Assembly: GCA_964540725.1 (NCBI GenBank)
Contig: CAZINU010000001.1
Coordinates: forward strand, 62,001 to 126,000
DNA from: JANJWP01 sp964540725
GTDB taxonomy: Bacteria; Patescibacteriota; Gracilibacteria; BD1-5; UBA2023
DNA: 64,000 nucleotides
Direction: 5' to 3'
In this document: piece after piece, positions 26,004 through 34,783 of the stretch
Numbering within the stretch: position 1 is the first letter of the stretch
Layout of the letters: the number at the start of each line of letters is the position of its first letter
Made by a program: the position numbers and the translations under genes
The notes under the pieces: generated by a model
Told to the model about the DNA's origin: nothing
The model's database searches: none
Seen by the model: only the letters and a program-made list of their open reading frames with translations

Positions 26004-27347
26004 TTAGGAGAGCTTCTTGAGAATGCCGGACACCTTCGAGAACTCGCGTTCGAGAATCTCGGCGTTCGCCGCTTCGAGGTTGAGGCGGAGGAGGGGTTCG
26101 TTGGAGCTCGGCCGTACGTTGAGGCGGAATTCCGGAGTCTTGAGCGTCATGCCGTCGAAATAGTCGGGTTCGATGCCGTCGTACGCCCTGCGGACCTTTT
26201 CGAGGGCCGATGCGACCTCCGGAACGCGAAAATTCGTTTCCTCGATAGCCGGGTACCGGTCGTAGCGGGCGCGGATTTCGGACGCCTTTTCCTTCTTCGC
26301 CGCCATGGCGGAGAGGAAGTGGACGAAGGCGATGACGCCCGAATCGGCGTTCGCGTTCTTTCGGAAAAAATAGTGGGCCGAATGCTCTCCGGCAAAGAGG
26401 ATCGAAGGATCGTCGCGCATCAGTTCCTTGATATACACGTGTCCGACCTTCGAACGTACGTGCCGCCCTCCGAGGGCGGTTACGAATTCGGCGACGTATT
26501 CGCTCGAAACGGCGTTCGAGATAATGCCGGCCCCGGGATGCTCGGCAAGGACGGCTTCCACGATCGAGCAACAGACCGCGGAGGGCGGAACCTCGCGTCC
26601 CGTCTCGTCGACAACGACGGCCCGGTCGGCATCCCCGTCGAACGCGATGCCGACGTCGGCGCCGACTTCAACGACCTTCTTCCGGAGATCGGCCGTGTTT
26701 TTCGATTCGATGGGGGAGGGGTGGTGGTTCGGAAAGTCCCCGTCCGGCTCGAAGAACATGGGTACGAGCTTGAATCCGAGGCGTTCGGCCACGGCCCCCA
26801 TGAAGACTCCCGCCACGCCGTTTCCGGCATCGGCGACGACGGTCAGTTTCGAAAAATCCCCGTGCGCGAACGACGCGACGTGGTCGGCCCAGTCGGCGGT
26901 CGTTTCGAGCGGTTCGACCGAACCGGGAACGGGTGCGTTCGGAATGGGGAATCGGATAGCGTCCGAAAGGCGGTTCGCCCATTCTTTGAGATTGATGGGA
27001 ACGGCGTCTTTCAGGCAGGATTTCAAACCGTTGTATTCTTTCGGGTTGTGGCTGGCGGTAATCATGAACCCGGCGTCGATTTCCGGATACCGGACGGTCG
27101 CGAACTGGAGCATGTCGGTCGAGCAGAGTCCGAGATCGGCCACGTTTTTTCCCTGCGACACGACGCCCCGGGCGAATGCCGCGGCGAACGCCTCGGACGT
27201 GACGCGGGCGTCGCGCCCGAGCGCGAAACGTTCGCCGGGAACGAGTCGGGCGAAGGCGTTGCCGAGCGCTTCGTAGTCGGATTCCGTCAATTCGGATCCG
27301 GCAATGCCGCGAAGGTCGTAGGACTTGGAAAGGAGGGAGAGGTTCAT
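26004..27347 (-). CDS. Phosphomannomutase/phosphoglucomutase
   Basis: 447 residues, normal for the alpha-D-phosphohexomutase family. The phosphoserine loop is ITASHNPKEYNG, the metal loop FDGDADRAVVVD, the sugar-binding loop GEHSAHYFF, and the C-terminal phosphate-binding loop RPSSNEPLLR. It interconverts hexose 1- and 6-phosphates for envelope sugar synthesis. Four bases separate it from the deformylase gene upstream. Stop TAA. Confidence 0.93.
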   Translation of the reverse strand: MNLSLLSKSYDLRGIAGSELTESDYEALGNAFARLVPGERFALGRDARVTSEAFAAAFARGVVSQGKNVADLGLCSTDMLQFATVRYPEIDAGFMITASHNPKEYNGLKSCLKDAVPINLKEWANRLSDAIRFPIPNAPVPGSVEPLETTADWADHVASFAHGDFSKLTVVADAGNGVAGVFMGAVAERLGFKLVPMFFEPDGDFPNHHPSPIESKNTADLRKKVVEVGADVGIAFDGDADRAVVVDETGREVPPSAVCCSIVEAVLAEHPGAGIISNAVSSEYVAEFVTALGGRHVRSKVGHVYIKELMRDDPSILFAGEHSAHYFFRKNANADSGVIAFVHFLSAMAAKKEKASEIRARYDRYPAIEETNFRVPEVASALEKVRRAYDGIEPDYFDGMTLKTPEFRLNVRPSSNEPLLRLNLEAANAEILEREFSKVSGILKKLS

Positions 27348-27351
27348 GGAT

Positions 27352-27867
27352 TTACGGATTGGAAGCCGGAATCGCGTCGGTTTTGCGCGACCGGTCGGCC
27401 AACTTGTCGGTAAAGAGGATTCCGTCGAGGTGGTCGATTTCGTGTTGGACGATTCGCGCGGCGAGCCCCGAGAGGTCGAGGGCGTACGAATGGCCGGAGG
27501 CGTCCCGATACCGAAGTCGGACCCGCTTCGGTCGCGTTACGTCGCCGCGTTCGCCCGGAACGGAAAGACAGCCTTCCGAATCGGTTTCCACGATTTCCGA
27601 AATCTCCGTGATTTCGGGATTGAACATGGCGACCGTCCGGTACGATTCGTCGTCGTAGCTCGAAAGGAGGCTGACCGCGATAATGCGCCGGTTCGTGCCG
27701 ATTTGGGGGGCGGCGAGCCCGACGCACCCGTTGTCGGGGTCTTTCACGTATTTGACCATCGATTCCGCCAGCGCGCGGAAACGTCCGAACTCGTCGGTTC
27801 GGACGGACGGGCTTTTCGCCCGCAGGATCGGATTGTCGTCTCCGGTTTCTATTTTGAATTTCGCCAA
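27352..27867 (-). CDS. def: Peptide deformylase
   Basis: 171 residues. All three metalloprotease motifs are present: GLAAPQIG, EGCLSV and HEIDHLDG. It removes N-formyl groups from new proteins. First gene of a three-gene minus-strand operon with phosphomannomutase and the coiled-coil protein; divergent from the MurE-like gene. Stop TAA, no SD. Confidence 0.95.
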   Translation of the reverse strand: MAKFKIETGDDNPILRAKSPSVRTDEFGRFRALAESMVKYVKDPDNGCVGLAAPQIGTNRRIIAVSLLSSYDDESYRTVAMFNPEITEISEIVETDSEGCLSVPGERGDVTRPKRVRLRYRDASGHSYALDLSGLAARIVQHEIDHLDGILFTDKLADRSRKTDAIPASNP

Positions 27868-27959
27868 GCGACGGAGCGTGAATATGTCAAAAGCGCTTGG
27901 ATTTTACGGGGTTTGCCGTAAAATTCAAATCGTCGTTTCCTCTTCCCGTACAGATTTCC

Positions 27960-29303
27960 ATGACGTTCGTCCAATCCCTCCGCAAGGCCGTCGCGCTCGA
28001 TTCGCCCCTGCGCATCCTGTACCATTCGCTGCGTGCCGGTTTGGCTCGGGCCGTTTACGGAGGGCCGGGGAAGAACATGATTACGATCGGCATTACCGGA
28101 ACGAAGGGGAAAACCACCGTGACGAATTTGGTCGCGAAGGGGCTCGAAGACGCCGGAAAACGCGTATTCATGTTTTCGACCGCCGCCTATTCGATTGCGG
28201 GCGAGCGGTTCGAAAACAATATGAAGATGACGTCGCCCGATCCGTTCGTACTCAATCGGCTCCTTCGCGAAGCCGAAAAGGCCGGGTGCGAGTACGCCGT
28301 GATCGAAGTTTCGAGCCATGCGCTGTTTTACGGACGGATTTCCGGAATCGATTTCGACGTCGCCGTCATGACGAATATCGCCCAAGACCACCTCGACCTG
28401 CATCGGACGATGGAAAATTACGTCCAAACGAAGCTCCGGCTGTTTTCTTCGCTCGTCGAAGGACGAAGGAAGAAGGGGGTGAAAAAGGTGTCGGTCGTCA
28501 ATCTCGATTCCCCGTCCGCCGACCGCTTCCTTGAAGCCGTCGCCGACGTCGTGTACACGTACGGAAAGGCGCCGAACGCCCAAATCCGGAGCGTCGACAT
28601 CGCTCCGACCGCCCGTTCCACGAGATTCGACATCCGCATGCCCTCGGGCGTTTTTCCCATGGAAATGAAGCTCCGCGGCGAATTCAACGTTTCCAACGTG
28701 CTCGCGGCCGTCGCCGTCCTCATTTCCCAGAAAGTTCCCCACGAATCCATCGCGGCGACCGTCCGATCGTTCGACACCGTTCCCGGCCGCCTCGAAGAAG
28801 TGCCGAACTCCCGGGGGTTTACCGTGTTCGTCGACTACGCACATACCGAAGAATCCTTGAAGAGCGTGCTCGAAACCGTCCGGTCGTTTCCCGATACGAA
28901 ACGGGTCATTACCGTCTTCGGCGCCACGGGCGACCGCGACCGGAGCAAACGTCCGAAGATGGGGCGCGTGGCCGACAAGCTTTCGGACGTCGTCATCCTG
29001 ACGCGGGACGACGACTATACCGAAGACCCGTTCATCATCATGACCGAGGTATCGAAGGGTATTAAACGGAAGGAAGGGGAAGGGTTTTGGCTCGTGTTTT
29101 CCCGGGAAGACGCCATCCGTACAGCGCTCGTCATGGCGCGCGAAGGCGACGTCGTCATCGTCGCGGGCAAGGGGGCGGAAAGCGTCATGGTCACGAACGA
29201 CGGGGCGATTCCCTGGAGCGACAAGGAAGTCGTTCGAAAGATTCTTCGGGAAATCGAAGAAAACCGCCTCGTCGAAGGAGGCGGTTTCGAGGAAGTCGGA
29301 TAG
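27960..29303 (+). CDS. murE: MurE-like UDP-N-acetylmuramyl peptide ligase
   Basis: 447 residues from ATG 27960. Mur ligase features are the ATP loop GITGTKGKTTVTNLV, the acidic EVSSHAL, NIAQDHLDLH, DYAHTEESL and a C-terminal GDVVIVAGKGAE. The short N-terminal domain is typical of CPR MurE-type enzymes. It would add the third residue to UDP-MurNAc-dipeptide. The diamino acid motif that separates Lys from DAP enzymes (DNPR) appears as TRDDDYTED here, so substrate is uncertain. Stop TAG. A leaderless or short-leader start is likely. Confidence 0.85.
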   Translation: MTFVQSLRKAVALDSPLRILYHSLRAGLARAVYGGPGKNMITIGITGTKGKTTVTNLVAKGLEDAGKRVFMFSTAAYSIAGERFENNMKMTSPDPFVLNRLLREAEKAGCEYAVIEVSSHALFYGRISGIDFDVAVMTNIAQDHLDLHRTMENYVQTKLRLFSSLVEGRRKKGVKKVSVVNLDSPSADRFLEAVADVVYTYGKAPNAQIRSVDIAPTARSTRFDIRMPSGVFPMEMKLRGEFNVSNVLAAVAVLISQKVPHESIAATVRSFDTVPGRLEEVPNSRGFTVFVDYAHTEESLKSVLETVRSFPDTKRVITVFGATGDRDRSKRPKMGRVADKLSDVVILTRDDDYTEDPFIIMTEVSKGIKRKEGEGFWLVFSREDAIRTALVMAREGDVVIVAGKGAESVMVTNDGAIPWSDKEVVRKILREIEENRLVEGGGFEEVG

Positions 29304-29315
29304 CTCCGCGAATTC

Positions 29316-29591
29316 CTAATATCGGACGGCGGAAAGATCGAACGCCGTAGGGGATTCCGTCGGAATTTCCCCGACGATGCGGGCGACGTACGAACGCCCG
29401 TTTATCTCGATGCGGAAATCGCTTCCGGAGACGGCCGGAACGTTCCGTTCGAACGTACCGCCCCGAAAGGCGAGCGCGCTCGCGAGCGGAGCCCCCTGGT
29501 CTTGACGCATCCCGCCGGAGAGCGACGCGCCAACGAACATGAGACAGGCGATGTAGGCGACGACACCGGTCGTACCGCGTTTTTCCGGCAT
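29316..29591 (-). CDS. Small exported or membrane-anchored protein
   Basis: 91 residues. An N-terminal hydrophobic stretch (GVVAYIACLMFVGASL) follows a basic start and could be a signal anchor; the rest is a small beta-rich domain with FRIEINGRSYVARIVGEI. TAG stop at 29316, 12 bases after the MurE-like gene on the other strand. No family recognised. Confidence 0.5.
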   Translation of the reverse strand: MPEKRGTTGVVAYIACLMFVGASLSGGMRQDQGAPLASALAFRGGTFERNVPAVSGSDFRIEINGRSYVARIVGEIPTESPTAFDLSAVRY

Positions 29592-29698
29592 GGGAAAATG
29601 GTGGCTTACGTACTATCTCCGGGTATTCGAACACACTTTTGAAAAACAGTCAAATACCGTGTCGGAGAATTCCGCTCACGGTGTCGAATCGGGGGGGA

Positions 29699-30352
29699 TT
29701 AGAACATGACGACGAATTCTCCCTTCCGCGGACGCGCCTTCAATTCGGTCGCGCATTCGGCCGCGGTTCCGCGGATGAATTCTTCGAATTTCTTCGTCAA
29801 TTCCCGGGCGATGACCATCGGGTGTTCGTCCCCGAAGGTTTCGCGGATTTCGTCCACCGTTTTTTCGATCCGGTGAACGCTCTCGTACGCGACGGCGGTA
29901 TATTCTTTCGTTTTAAGCGATTCGAAGAGGGTTTTCCGGCCCTTCTTAATCGGCAGGAACCCGAGAAACCGGAAGTCGTGGGTGTGGAGTCCGGAACATA
30001 CGAGCGCCGAAAGGACGGCGGAAGCGCCGGGAATGGGCGATACCGGAATTCCCGCATCGAGCGCGGCGCGAACGAGGGCGTATGCCGGATCGGAAACGCC
30101 CGGGGTTCCGGCATCGGAAATGAGCGCGCACGTTTTTCCGCCTTTGAGCGCCTCGAGAATCTTGTCGATCTTCGCGATGCCCGAATGGGAATGGAACGAA
30201 AGGAGCGGACGTTCGATGCCGTAGTGTTTCAGAAGGATGCCGGACGTCCGCGTATCTTCGCAGGCGATGAAGTCGGCCTCTTTCAAAACCCGTACCCCGC
30301 GGTAGGTCATGTCTTCGAGATTGCCGATGGGCGTGGAGACGAGGGAGAGCAT
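29699..30352 (-). CDS. rsmI: 16S rRNA 2'-O-ribose C1402 methyltransferase RsmI
   Basis: 217 residues. SAM-dependent tetrapyrrole-methylase fold with LVSTPIGNLEDMTYRGV, ACEDTRTSGILL, LISDAGTPGVSDPAY and PGASAVLSALVCSG, all diagnostic for RsmI. Slightly shorter than the E. coli enzyme, lacking a C-terminal helical extension. Last gene of a three-gene operon after the CYTH protein, 1 base apart. Stop TAA. Confidence 0.93.
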   Translation of the reverse strand: MLSLVSTPIGNLEDMTYRGVRVLKEADFIACEDTRTSGILLKHYGIERPLLSFHSHSGIAKIDKILEALKGGKTCALISDAGTPGVSDPAYALVRAALDAGIPVSPIPGASAVLSALVCSGLHTHDFRFLGFLPIKKGRKTLFESLKTKEYTAVAYESVHRIEKTVDEIRETFGDEHPMVIARELTKKFEEFIRGTAAECATELKARPRKGEFVVMF

Positions 30353-30353
30353 G

Positions 30354-30878
30354 CTATCCGGGGATACCGAGTTGGACGCCGTACCGTTTTTCCAAATCCC
30401 GTACGGTATCGGTCACGAGGTCTTCGGCCCGATATCCGAGCAGGATGGCGGTTCTTCGGACGATGTCGTCCGTCGCCGCTTCGATTTCGAGGAGGGGAGG
30501 GATGGCGCCGTAGTCGTCGATGACGACCTTCGCCTCACCGACCAAATAGAGCGTCCGCCACTTCGTAACGGTCCGGACCCGCTTGAACCCGAGGCTGCGG
30601 AAGATGTTCCGGGTCGCTTCGGGGTCGGAGACTTCCGTTTCGTATTCGTCCGCCGACTTCACGCCGTTATCCCCCCGGATGTTGTCTTTTCTCGTAAGGA
30701 AGTACGTATGGCCTTCCCGTCGGAGCCGTACCGATTCGTCGCGGGAATCGACGAAAAATTCGGCAACCAGCTCATCGTCGAACGTTTTCATGCCTCCGGC
30801 CACTCAAATGCGTATGGCCGCTACGACGGGGTCGATTCCGAGAATCTTGCCTTCGATTTCTTTCGTACTCTCGTGCAT
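30354..30878 (-). CDS. CYTH-domain protein (one UGA)
   Basis: 174 residues from ATG 30878. The CYTH signature appears at the N-terminus as KEIEGKIL (ExExK type). UGA near 30804 must be glycine to join it to the body (AIRI-UGA-VAGGMKTFDDEL). Further family signs are SVRLRREGHTYFLTRK, EYETEVSD, VVIDDYGAIPPLLEIEA. CYTH enzymes act on triphosphates or polyphosphate-type substrates with divalent metals in a beta tunnel. Positioned between the receiver-like protein and rsmI with 1-2 base gaps. Stop TAG. Confidence 0.8.
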
Positions 30879-30880
30879 GG

Positions 30881-31330
30881 TTACAGGGTGGCTACGTGAT
30901 GTGCGAGGCTTTCGAACGAAGTATCGCCATCCCGGTACGAAAACCATGGAACCGGCTTTGCGACGGCGCGGCATCCGAGATACTTGAAATCCCAGAAATC
31001 CCGAGCGATGGAATGGTAATATTCAGGGTCCATTCAACTGACAATAACTACGTACGTCATAGCTCGGATGTTCGGTGGAATTTGGCGCGCTCGAGTAAAA
31101 TCCAGGACACTACCGGAAATTCATCCGTCAACGATAAGTACCGTTCGATTCCGTATGGAATGGATGGCAGTCAGGATCCGTTCATCGTTCATTTCGTTTC
31201 CGGGACTTCCGTCGCAGTACGACTCGTGAACGATCACCGAACGCACCGAATGATCCGGAGCCAACAATCCCGCGCCCGCTTCCACGGACGCTATGAGTTC
31301 CGGATTGTCGTCGAGCACGAGAAAATCCAT
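30881..31330 (-). CDS. Response-regulator receiver-like protein (two UGA codons)
   Basis: 149 residues if both UGA codons are glycine (LIVDG-UGA-ISG and VIVS-UGA-MDPE). The N-terminus FLVLDDNPELIASV matches the acidic pocket of a receiver domain and LIVDGG sits where the phospho-acceptor Asp is found. No output domain follows, so it is a single-domain receiver or a degenerate one. Starts 22 bases after dnaA ends and 2 bases before the CYTH start. TAA stop. Confidence 0.65.
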
Positions 31331-31351
31331 CGCGATTTGGTTATCGGCAAA

Positions 31352-32779
31352 CTACAGTCCCAGCCGGTCACGAATGACGTTCATTTCGTAGTGGAGGTTC
31401 TGGTCTTTTCGGAGAACTTGTTCGAGCTTGCGGCAGGAATAGAGGACGGCTGAATGGTTACGGCCCGAGAAGATGTTTCCGATGCGCTCGTAGGTGAAGT
31501 GCATCTTGTTCTTCAGGAGGTACATGGCCACCTGGCGGGGAATCATGTTTTCTTTCCGTCGGTCTTCGCTCACGAGGGCTTTCTTTTCGATGCCGAAATG
31601 TCCGGCGACCGCGTCGAGGAGTTCTTCGTAATTTCGGGCCGGCGAGCGTCGTGACCGGTCGTTGCCCGTATTGTCTTGGCTGAGTCCGAGCTTGGCGAAA
31701 CGGGCCGATACGTTTTCAATCGTCGGCGGTTTGCCGTGGAGCTCGTATTCGGCGATGATCTGGTTGAGGATTCCTTCGATTTCGCGGACGTTCGAGGAAG
31801 CGTTGTACGCGATGAATTCGGCAACCTCCTGCGGGATGATGAATTCGCGGGCACGGGCCTTTTCCTGGAGGATGGCGAGCCGGGTTTCGAAATCGGGTTC
31901 GCCGACGTCGACGATGATTCCCCATTCGAAGCGGCTTTTCAGGCGCGGCTCGATTTCGGTAAGCTCCTTGGGCGGACGGTCTCCGGAGAGGACGATCTGG
32001 CGTCCCGATTCGTGGAGGAGGTTGAAGATGTTGTAGAGCTCCTCCTGCGTCCGTTCTTTTTTCGCGAGGAATTGGACGTCGTCGATGACGAGTACGTCGA
32101 TGCTCTGGTACTTTTCCCGCATGCGGTCGACCGTCCGCTTCTTGATATTCGAAACGTAGTCGGAAAGAAAGCGGTCGGCGGTGGTGTAGATGACCTTCTT
32201 GTCTTTGAAGCGCGATTTTACGGAGTTGCCGATCGCTTGGAGGAGGTGGGTTTTCCCCAGGCCGACGTCCCCGTAGATATAGAGGGGGTTGTAGGCGGCT
32301 CCCGGCTTGCGCGAAACGGCGTCGGCGGCGGCGTAGGCGAGCTGGTTGGACGGGCCGACGATGAAATTTTCGAGCCGGTACTTCTCGTTCATCGTCCGGG
32401 CATTGATGCTGCCGAGCTCGTCGGCTGTCTGAACGCCCGCGCCCTCGTCCTTTTTTCCGATACCGGAAGTGATTTCCTTGTATTCCCGGACGCAGTCGAC
32501 GACCGTCGGGTTGCTCGGGTTGTCGATGGAGGCGTCGACCTCGAACCGTACGGCGGACGTTTCGGGGAACGCGGATTGCGCGGCCGTGAGGATTTCGGCG
32601 CCGAACTTGTGGGCGAGGTTGTCGCGGGCGAAGCTCGAAACCACCCCGAGGACGAGGACGCCGTCGGAAAACGAAACGAAGGACAGCTTCTTGAAGTACG
32701 TCAGGAAATCCTGCTTCCGCACCGATGCGGCGATGGCTCGGACGATGGCGCGGAGAGTTTCGGAGTGCTGGATCGTCAT
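31352..32779 (-). CDS. dnaA: Chromosomal replication initiator DnaA
   Basis: 475 residues. Walker A GDVGLGKTHLLQAIGN, Walker B VLVIDDVQFLAKKE, sensor regions, and the domain IV box-binding helix-turn-helix RNHSAVLYSCRKLEQ. Domain II is short. ATG 32779 was chosen over upstream in-frame codons because those run into the rplS terminator. DnaA binds oriC and opens the duplex. Stop TAG. I see no cluster of DnaA boxes nearby. Confidence 0.95.
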   Translation of the reverse strand: MTIQHSETLRAIVRAIAASVRKQDFLTYFKKLSFVSFSDGVLVLGVVSSFARDNLAHKFGAEILTAAQSAFPETSAVRFEVDASIDNPSNPTVVDCVREYKEITSGIGKKDEGAGVQTADELGSINARTMNEKYRLENFIVGPSNQLAYAAADAVSRKPGAAYNPLYIYGDVGLGKTHLLQAIGNSVKSRFKDKKVIYTTADRFLSDYVSNIKKRTVDRMREKYQSIDVLVIDDVQFLAKKERTQEELYNIFNLLHESGRQIVLSGDRPPKELTEIEPRLKSRFEWGIIVDVGEPDFETRLAILQEKARAREFIIPQEVAEFIAYNASSNVREIEGILNQIIAEYELHGKPPTIENVSARFAKLGLSQDNTGNDRSRRSPARNYEELLDAVAGHFGIEKKALVSEDRRKENMIPRQVAMYLLKNKMHFTYERIGNIFSGRNHSAVLYSCRKLEQVLRKDQNLHYEMNVIRDRLGL

Positions 32780-32826
32780 ACGTTTTTTAGGCGGTTCCGG
32801 CCCGGCGGAATTCCGGGCTTTCGATG

Positions 32827-32862
32827 GAGCATATTTACCCGCCGAACCCCTCCGAGTCAAAA
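32827..32862 (-). promoter_or_regulatory. Possible dnaA promoter
   Basis: On the minus strand TTGACT and TAAATA are spaced by 17 bases about 50 bases before dnaA. Confidence 0.4.
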
Positions 32863-32955
32863 GAAAAAACCGGCTTGACAGCGAAAAACGCGCAAATTTT
32901 TTATACGGTTTTCGCCCCTCTCGCCCATTTGGAGGGAAGTCCCCTTCAAACAGAA

Positions 32956-32983
32956 GAATCCCCGCCTTTTCGGGCGGGGATTC
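32956..32983 (-). terminator. Terminator after rplS
   Basis: GAATCCCCGCC-CGAAAA-GGCGGGGATTC stem with a T-rich stretch, following the L19 gene and preceding dnaA. Confidence 0.8.
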
Positions 32984-33005
32984 GGGAAGGGTTTTTGACA
33001 ATGAA

Positions 33006-33362
33006 TTACGCCTTGATTTCTTTCAGGCGGGCCGCCTTTCCGGTAAGGCCGCGGATGAACGAAATGTACTTGCGGCGAACCTTGAAAGAACGGAGGACGT
33101 CAATCTTGGAAATGCCGGGGGAGTGGATGGCGAAGGTCTTTTCGACGCCGATGCCGTCGACGTCCTTGCGGACGGTGATGACCTTGTCGAGCGGGGACGC
33201 GCCCTTGGTGCGAATGACGAGGCCGCGGAATTTCTGGATGCGGGACTTCTCGCCTTCCTTGATGATCTGGTGGATTTCGACTTCCATTCCGGTGCGTACC
33301 TGCGGTACGTCGGCCTTGAGGAAGGGCGCTTGGACTTCGCGCACGAGAGCGGCGTTCGACAT
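33006..33362 (-). CDS. rplS: 50S ribosomal protein L19
   Basis: 118 residues. Starts MSNAALVREVQ and has the L19 core VRTGMEVEIHQIIKEGEKSR, FRGLVIRTKG and the C-terminal VRRKYISFIRGLTGK. It contacts 16S and 23S rRNA at the subunit interface. ATG 33362, stop TAA. Preceded by no SD; monocistronic with its own terminator. Confidence 0.95.
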   Translation of the reverse strand: MSNAALVREVQAPFLKADVPQVRTGMEVEIHQIIKEGEKSRIQKFRGLVIRTKGASPLDKVITVRKDVDGIGVEKTFAIHSPGISKIDVLRSFKVRRKYISFIRGLTGKAARLKEIKA

Positions 33363-33577
33363 GGGGTTTCTGGCTAGGAATAGCTCCGGGCGGAAAGGGG
33401 TTCGAAGGGAAATTCGAGGGGCCGTCCGGAAAAAATACCGCGCCATCATATGGAAAGGCGTTCCCGAGTCAAATTATTTCGGAGCGCTTTTCGGAGCCGG
33501 AAACCGTTCCTCCGCCAACGTCCGCGTTCTTTTCGGTCCGTCCGGCGGAACGGCGCGTTTCGGGATCGGAAGGGACG

Positions 33578-33814
33578 TTATTCCTTCGAAAGTACGGAGA
33601 GGATTTGTCCGTAGGCCTTCCGGTCGATTTCCGATTGCCGGAGGAGGGCGGTTCCGAGCCGGAGGTTCAGCCAATCGGCCGCCCGTTTTTTCTCGGGGCC
33701 GTCCGGAAGCCGCTCGTACCGTTCGAGCGCTTTCCGGAGAAAGTGCGTCGAGCGGGGATGCGCTTGCATGAAGCGGGGGAGGTTCGGGATTTCGTGTTCG
33801 ATACCGGGTCGCAT
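33578..33814 (-). CDS. Small basic helical protein
   Basis: 78 residues with HFLRKALERYERLPDGPEKK and ADWLNLRLGTALLR. Third gene of a run of short helical proteins (34576 to 33578). Starts 22 bases after the previous stop; TAA stop. No known family. Confidence 0.5.
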   Translation of the reverse strand: MRPGIEHEIPNLPRFMQAHPRSTHFLRKALERYERLPDGPEKKRAADWLNLRLGTALLRQSEIDRKAYGQILSVLSKE

Positions 33815-33835
33815 GGGTGGTGGGCGGAGGTTTTT

Positions 33836-34282
33836 TTAAAAGAATTGGGCGAGTGGGTCGTACGTTTCCGTACCGTCGCGTTCGGAAGCGGTTGCGGACC
33901 TCGGCGGCGGCTCTGCGGGGCGTCCGAGATTCCTCATGGCCCGGAGCTTCGCGTTCGCGTCGTATTCGGCGGAGATCCGTACCGTCTCCAGGCGCTCGGC
34001 CTCTTCGCGCTCGCGCCGAGCGGCTTCCTCGTTCGCCCGGAGGGTGGCGTCGTCCAAAATCGCGTCGATTCGGGCGAAGGTTTCCATCATGAGCCGGCCC
34101 TTTTCTTCTTCGGCATAGGCTTTGATTTCGAGAATCTTCGCCAAATATTTCGGCCAGGCATCGAGGATTTCCACTTTCCGTTCCGGCCGGAGCATCGCGA
34201 AGATGCGTTCCAAATCCGCGCGTTCCGATTCCGGAAGCGGGGATTCCCGAAGGTAGGCGGAGAATTGGAAGTTCGGAACCAT
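33836..34282 (-). CDS. Coiled-coil protein of a paralogous family (with 60569-60865)
   Basis: 148 residues. Residues 20-55 read ADLERIFAMLRPERKVEILD followed by AWPKYLAKI, very close to the arrangement in the protein at 60569-60865 (EIERIFACLTEERRIAVLAD, WPRMAASI). A long charged coiled coil (about 60-120) and a Pro/Ser-rich tail follow. Starts 6 bases after the preceding gene. The family appears lineage-specific and I know no function for it. Stop TAA. Confidence 0.6.
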   Translation of the reverse strand: MVPNFQFSAYLRESPLPESERADLERIFAMLRPERKVEILDAWPKYLAKILEIKAYAEEEKGRLMMETFARIDAILDDATLRANEEAARREREEAERLETVRISAEYDANAKLRAMRNLGRPAEPPPRSATASERDGTETYDPLAQFF

Positions 34283-34288
34283 GCCCCG

Positions 34289-34576
34289 CTAGGCTACCGG
34301 ATACGCTCCGGAGAGGAGATCGTACGTAACGCGACGCTCCTCCGCATGCAGCCTGGCCGCTTTGAATTTTCCTTCGGCCAATGCCGTTTCGATCTGAGTC
34401 AGGGCACTCTCCCGAATTCCTTCCGGAAGCGCCGAAACGCGGTCGAAAATTTCTTTCGCCCGGTCCGGACCGAATTGGGTGCCGGCCGCTTCCAACGTCT
34501 TTCCGAGCCGCTCGCGGAATTTCGAGTCCGCCGAATCGGCGGGCGCGTCGGCGTTTCGGAGGAACTCTGCGGACAT
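34289..34576 (-). CDS. Small helical protein
   Basis: 95 residues, all helical by composition (FRERLGKTLEAAGTQFGPDR, ALTQIETALAEGKFKAARLH). First of three tightly spaced short genes, divergent from the RNase HII-QueH gene 207 bases away. ATG 34576, TAG stop. Confidence 0.5.
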   Translation of the reverse strand: MSAEFLRNADAPADSADSKFRERLGKTLEAAGTQFGPDRAKEIFDRVSALPEGIRESALTQIETALAEGKFKAARLHAEERRVTYDLLSGAYPVA

Positions 34577-34783
34577 TTCCGACGGGGGTGACGGAGTACG
34601 GGAAGATTCTACCACGCTTCGCGATTGCGCGCCAAGAAAAAACGTCGGAAAAATTTTCCGCCGCGGCCGGCGCTTGGTGTCCCGGCCCGGGCGGACGGAG
34701 GGGCGGATTCGGAATTTCCGTTCCGTTTTCCGCGTGTCCGCTCCCGGTATTGCGTTTCGCGCGTTCCCCCGTATGCTTTCCCC

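Noticed and set aside
31352..33000. Replication origin beside dnaA
   Set aside because: No cluster of TTATCCACA-like boxes or AT-rich unwinding element was found; the flanks are coding or terminator sequence.
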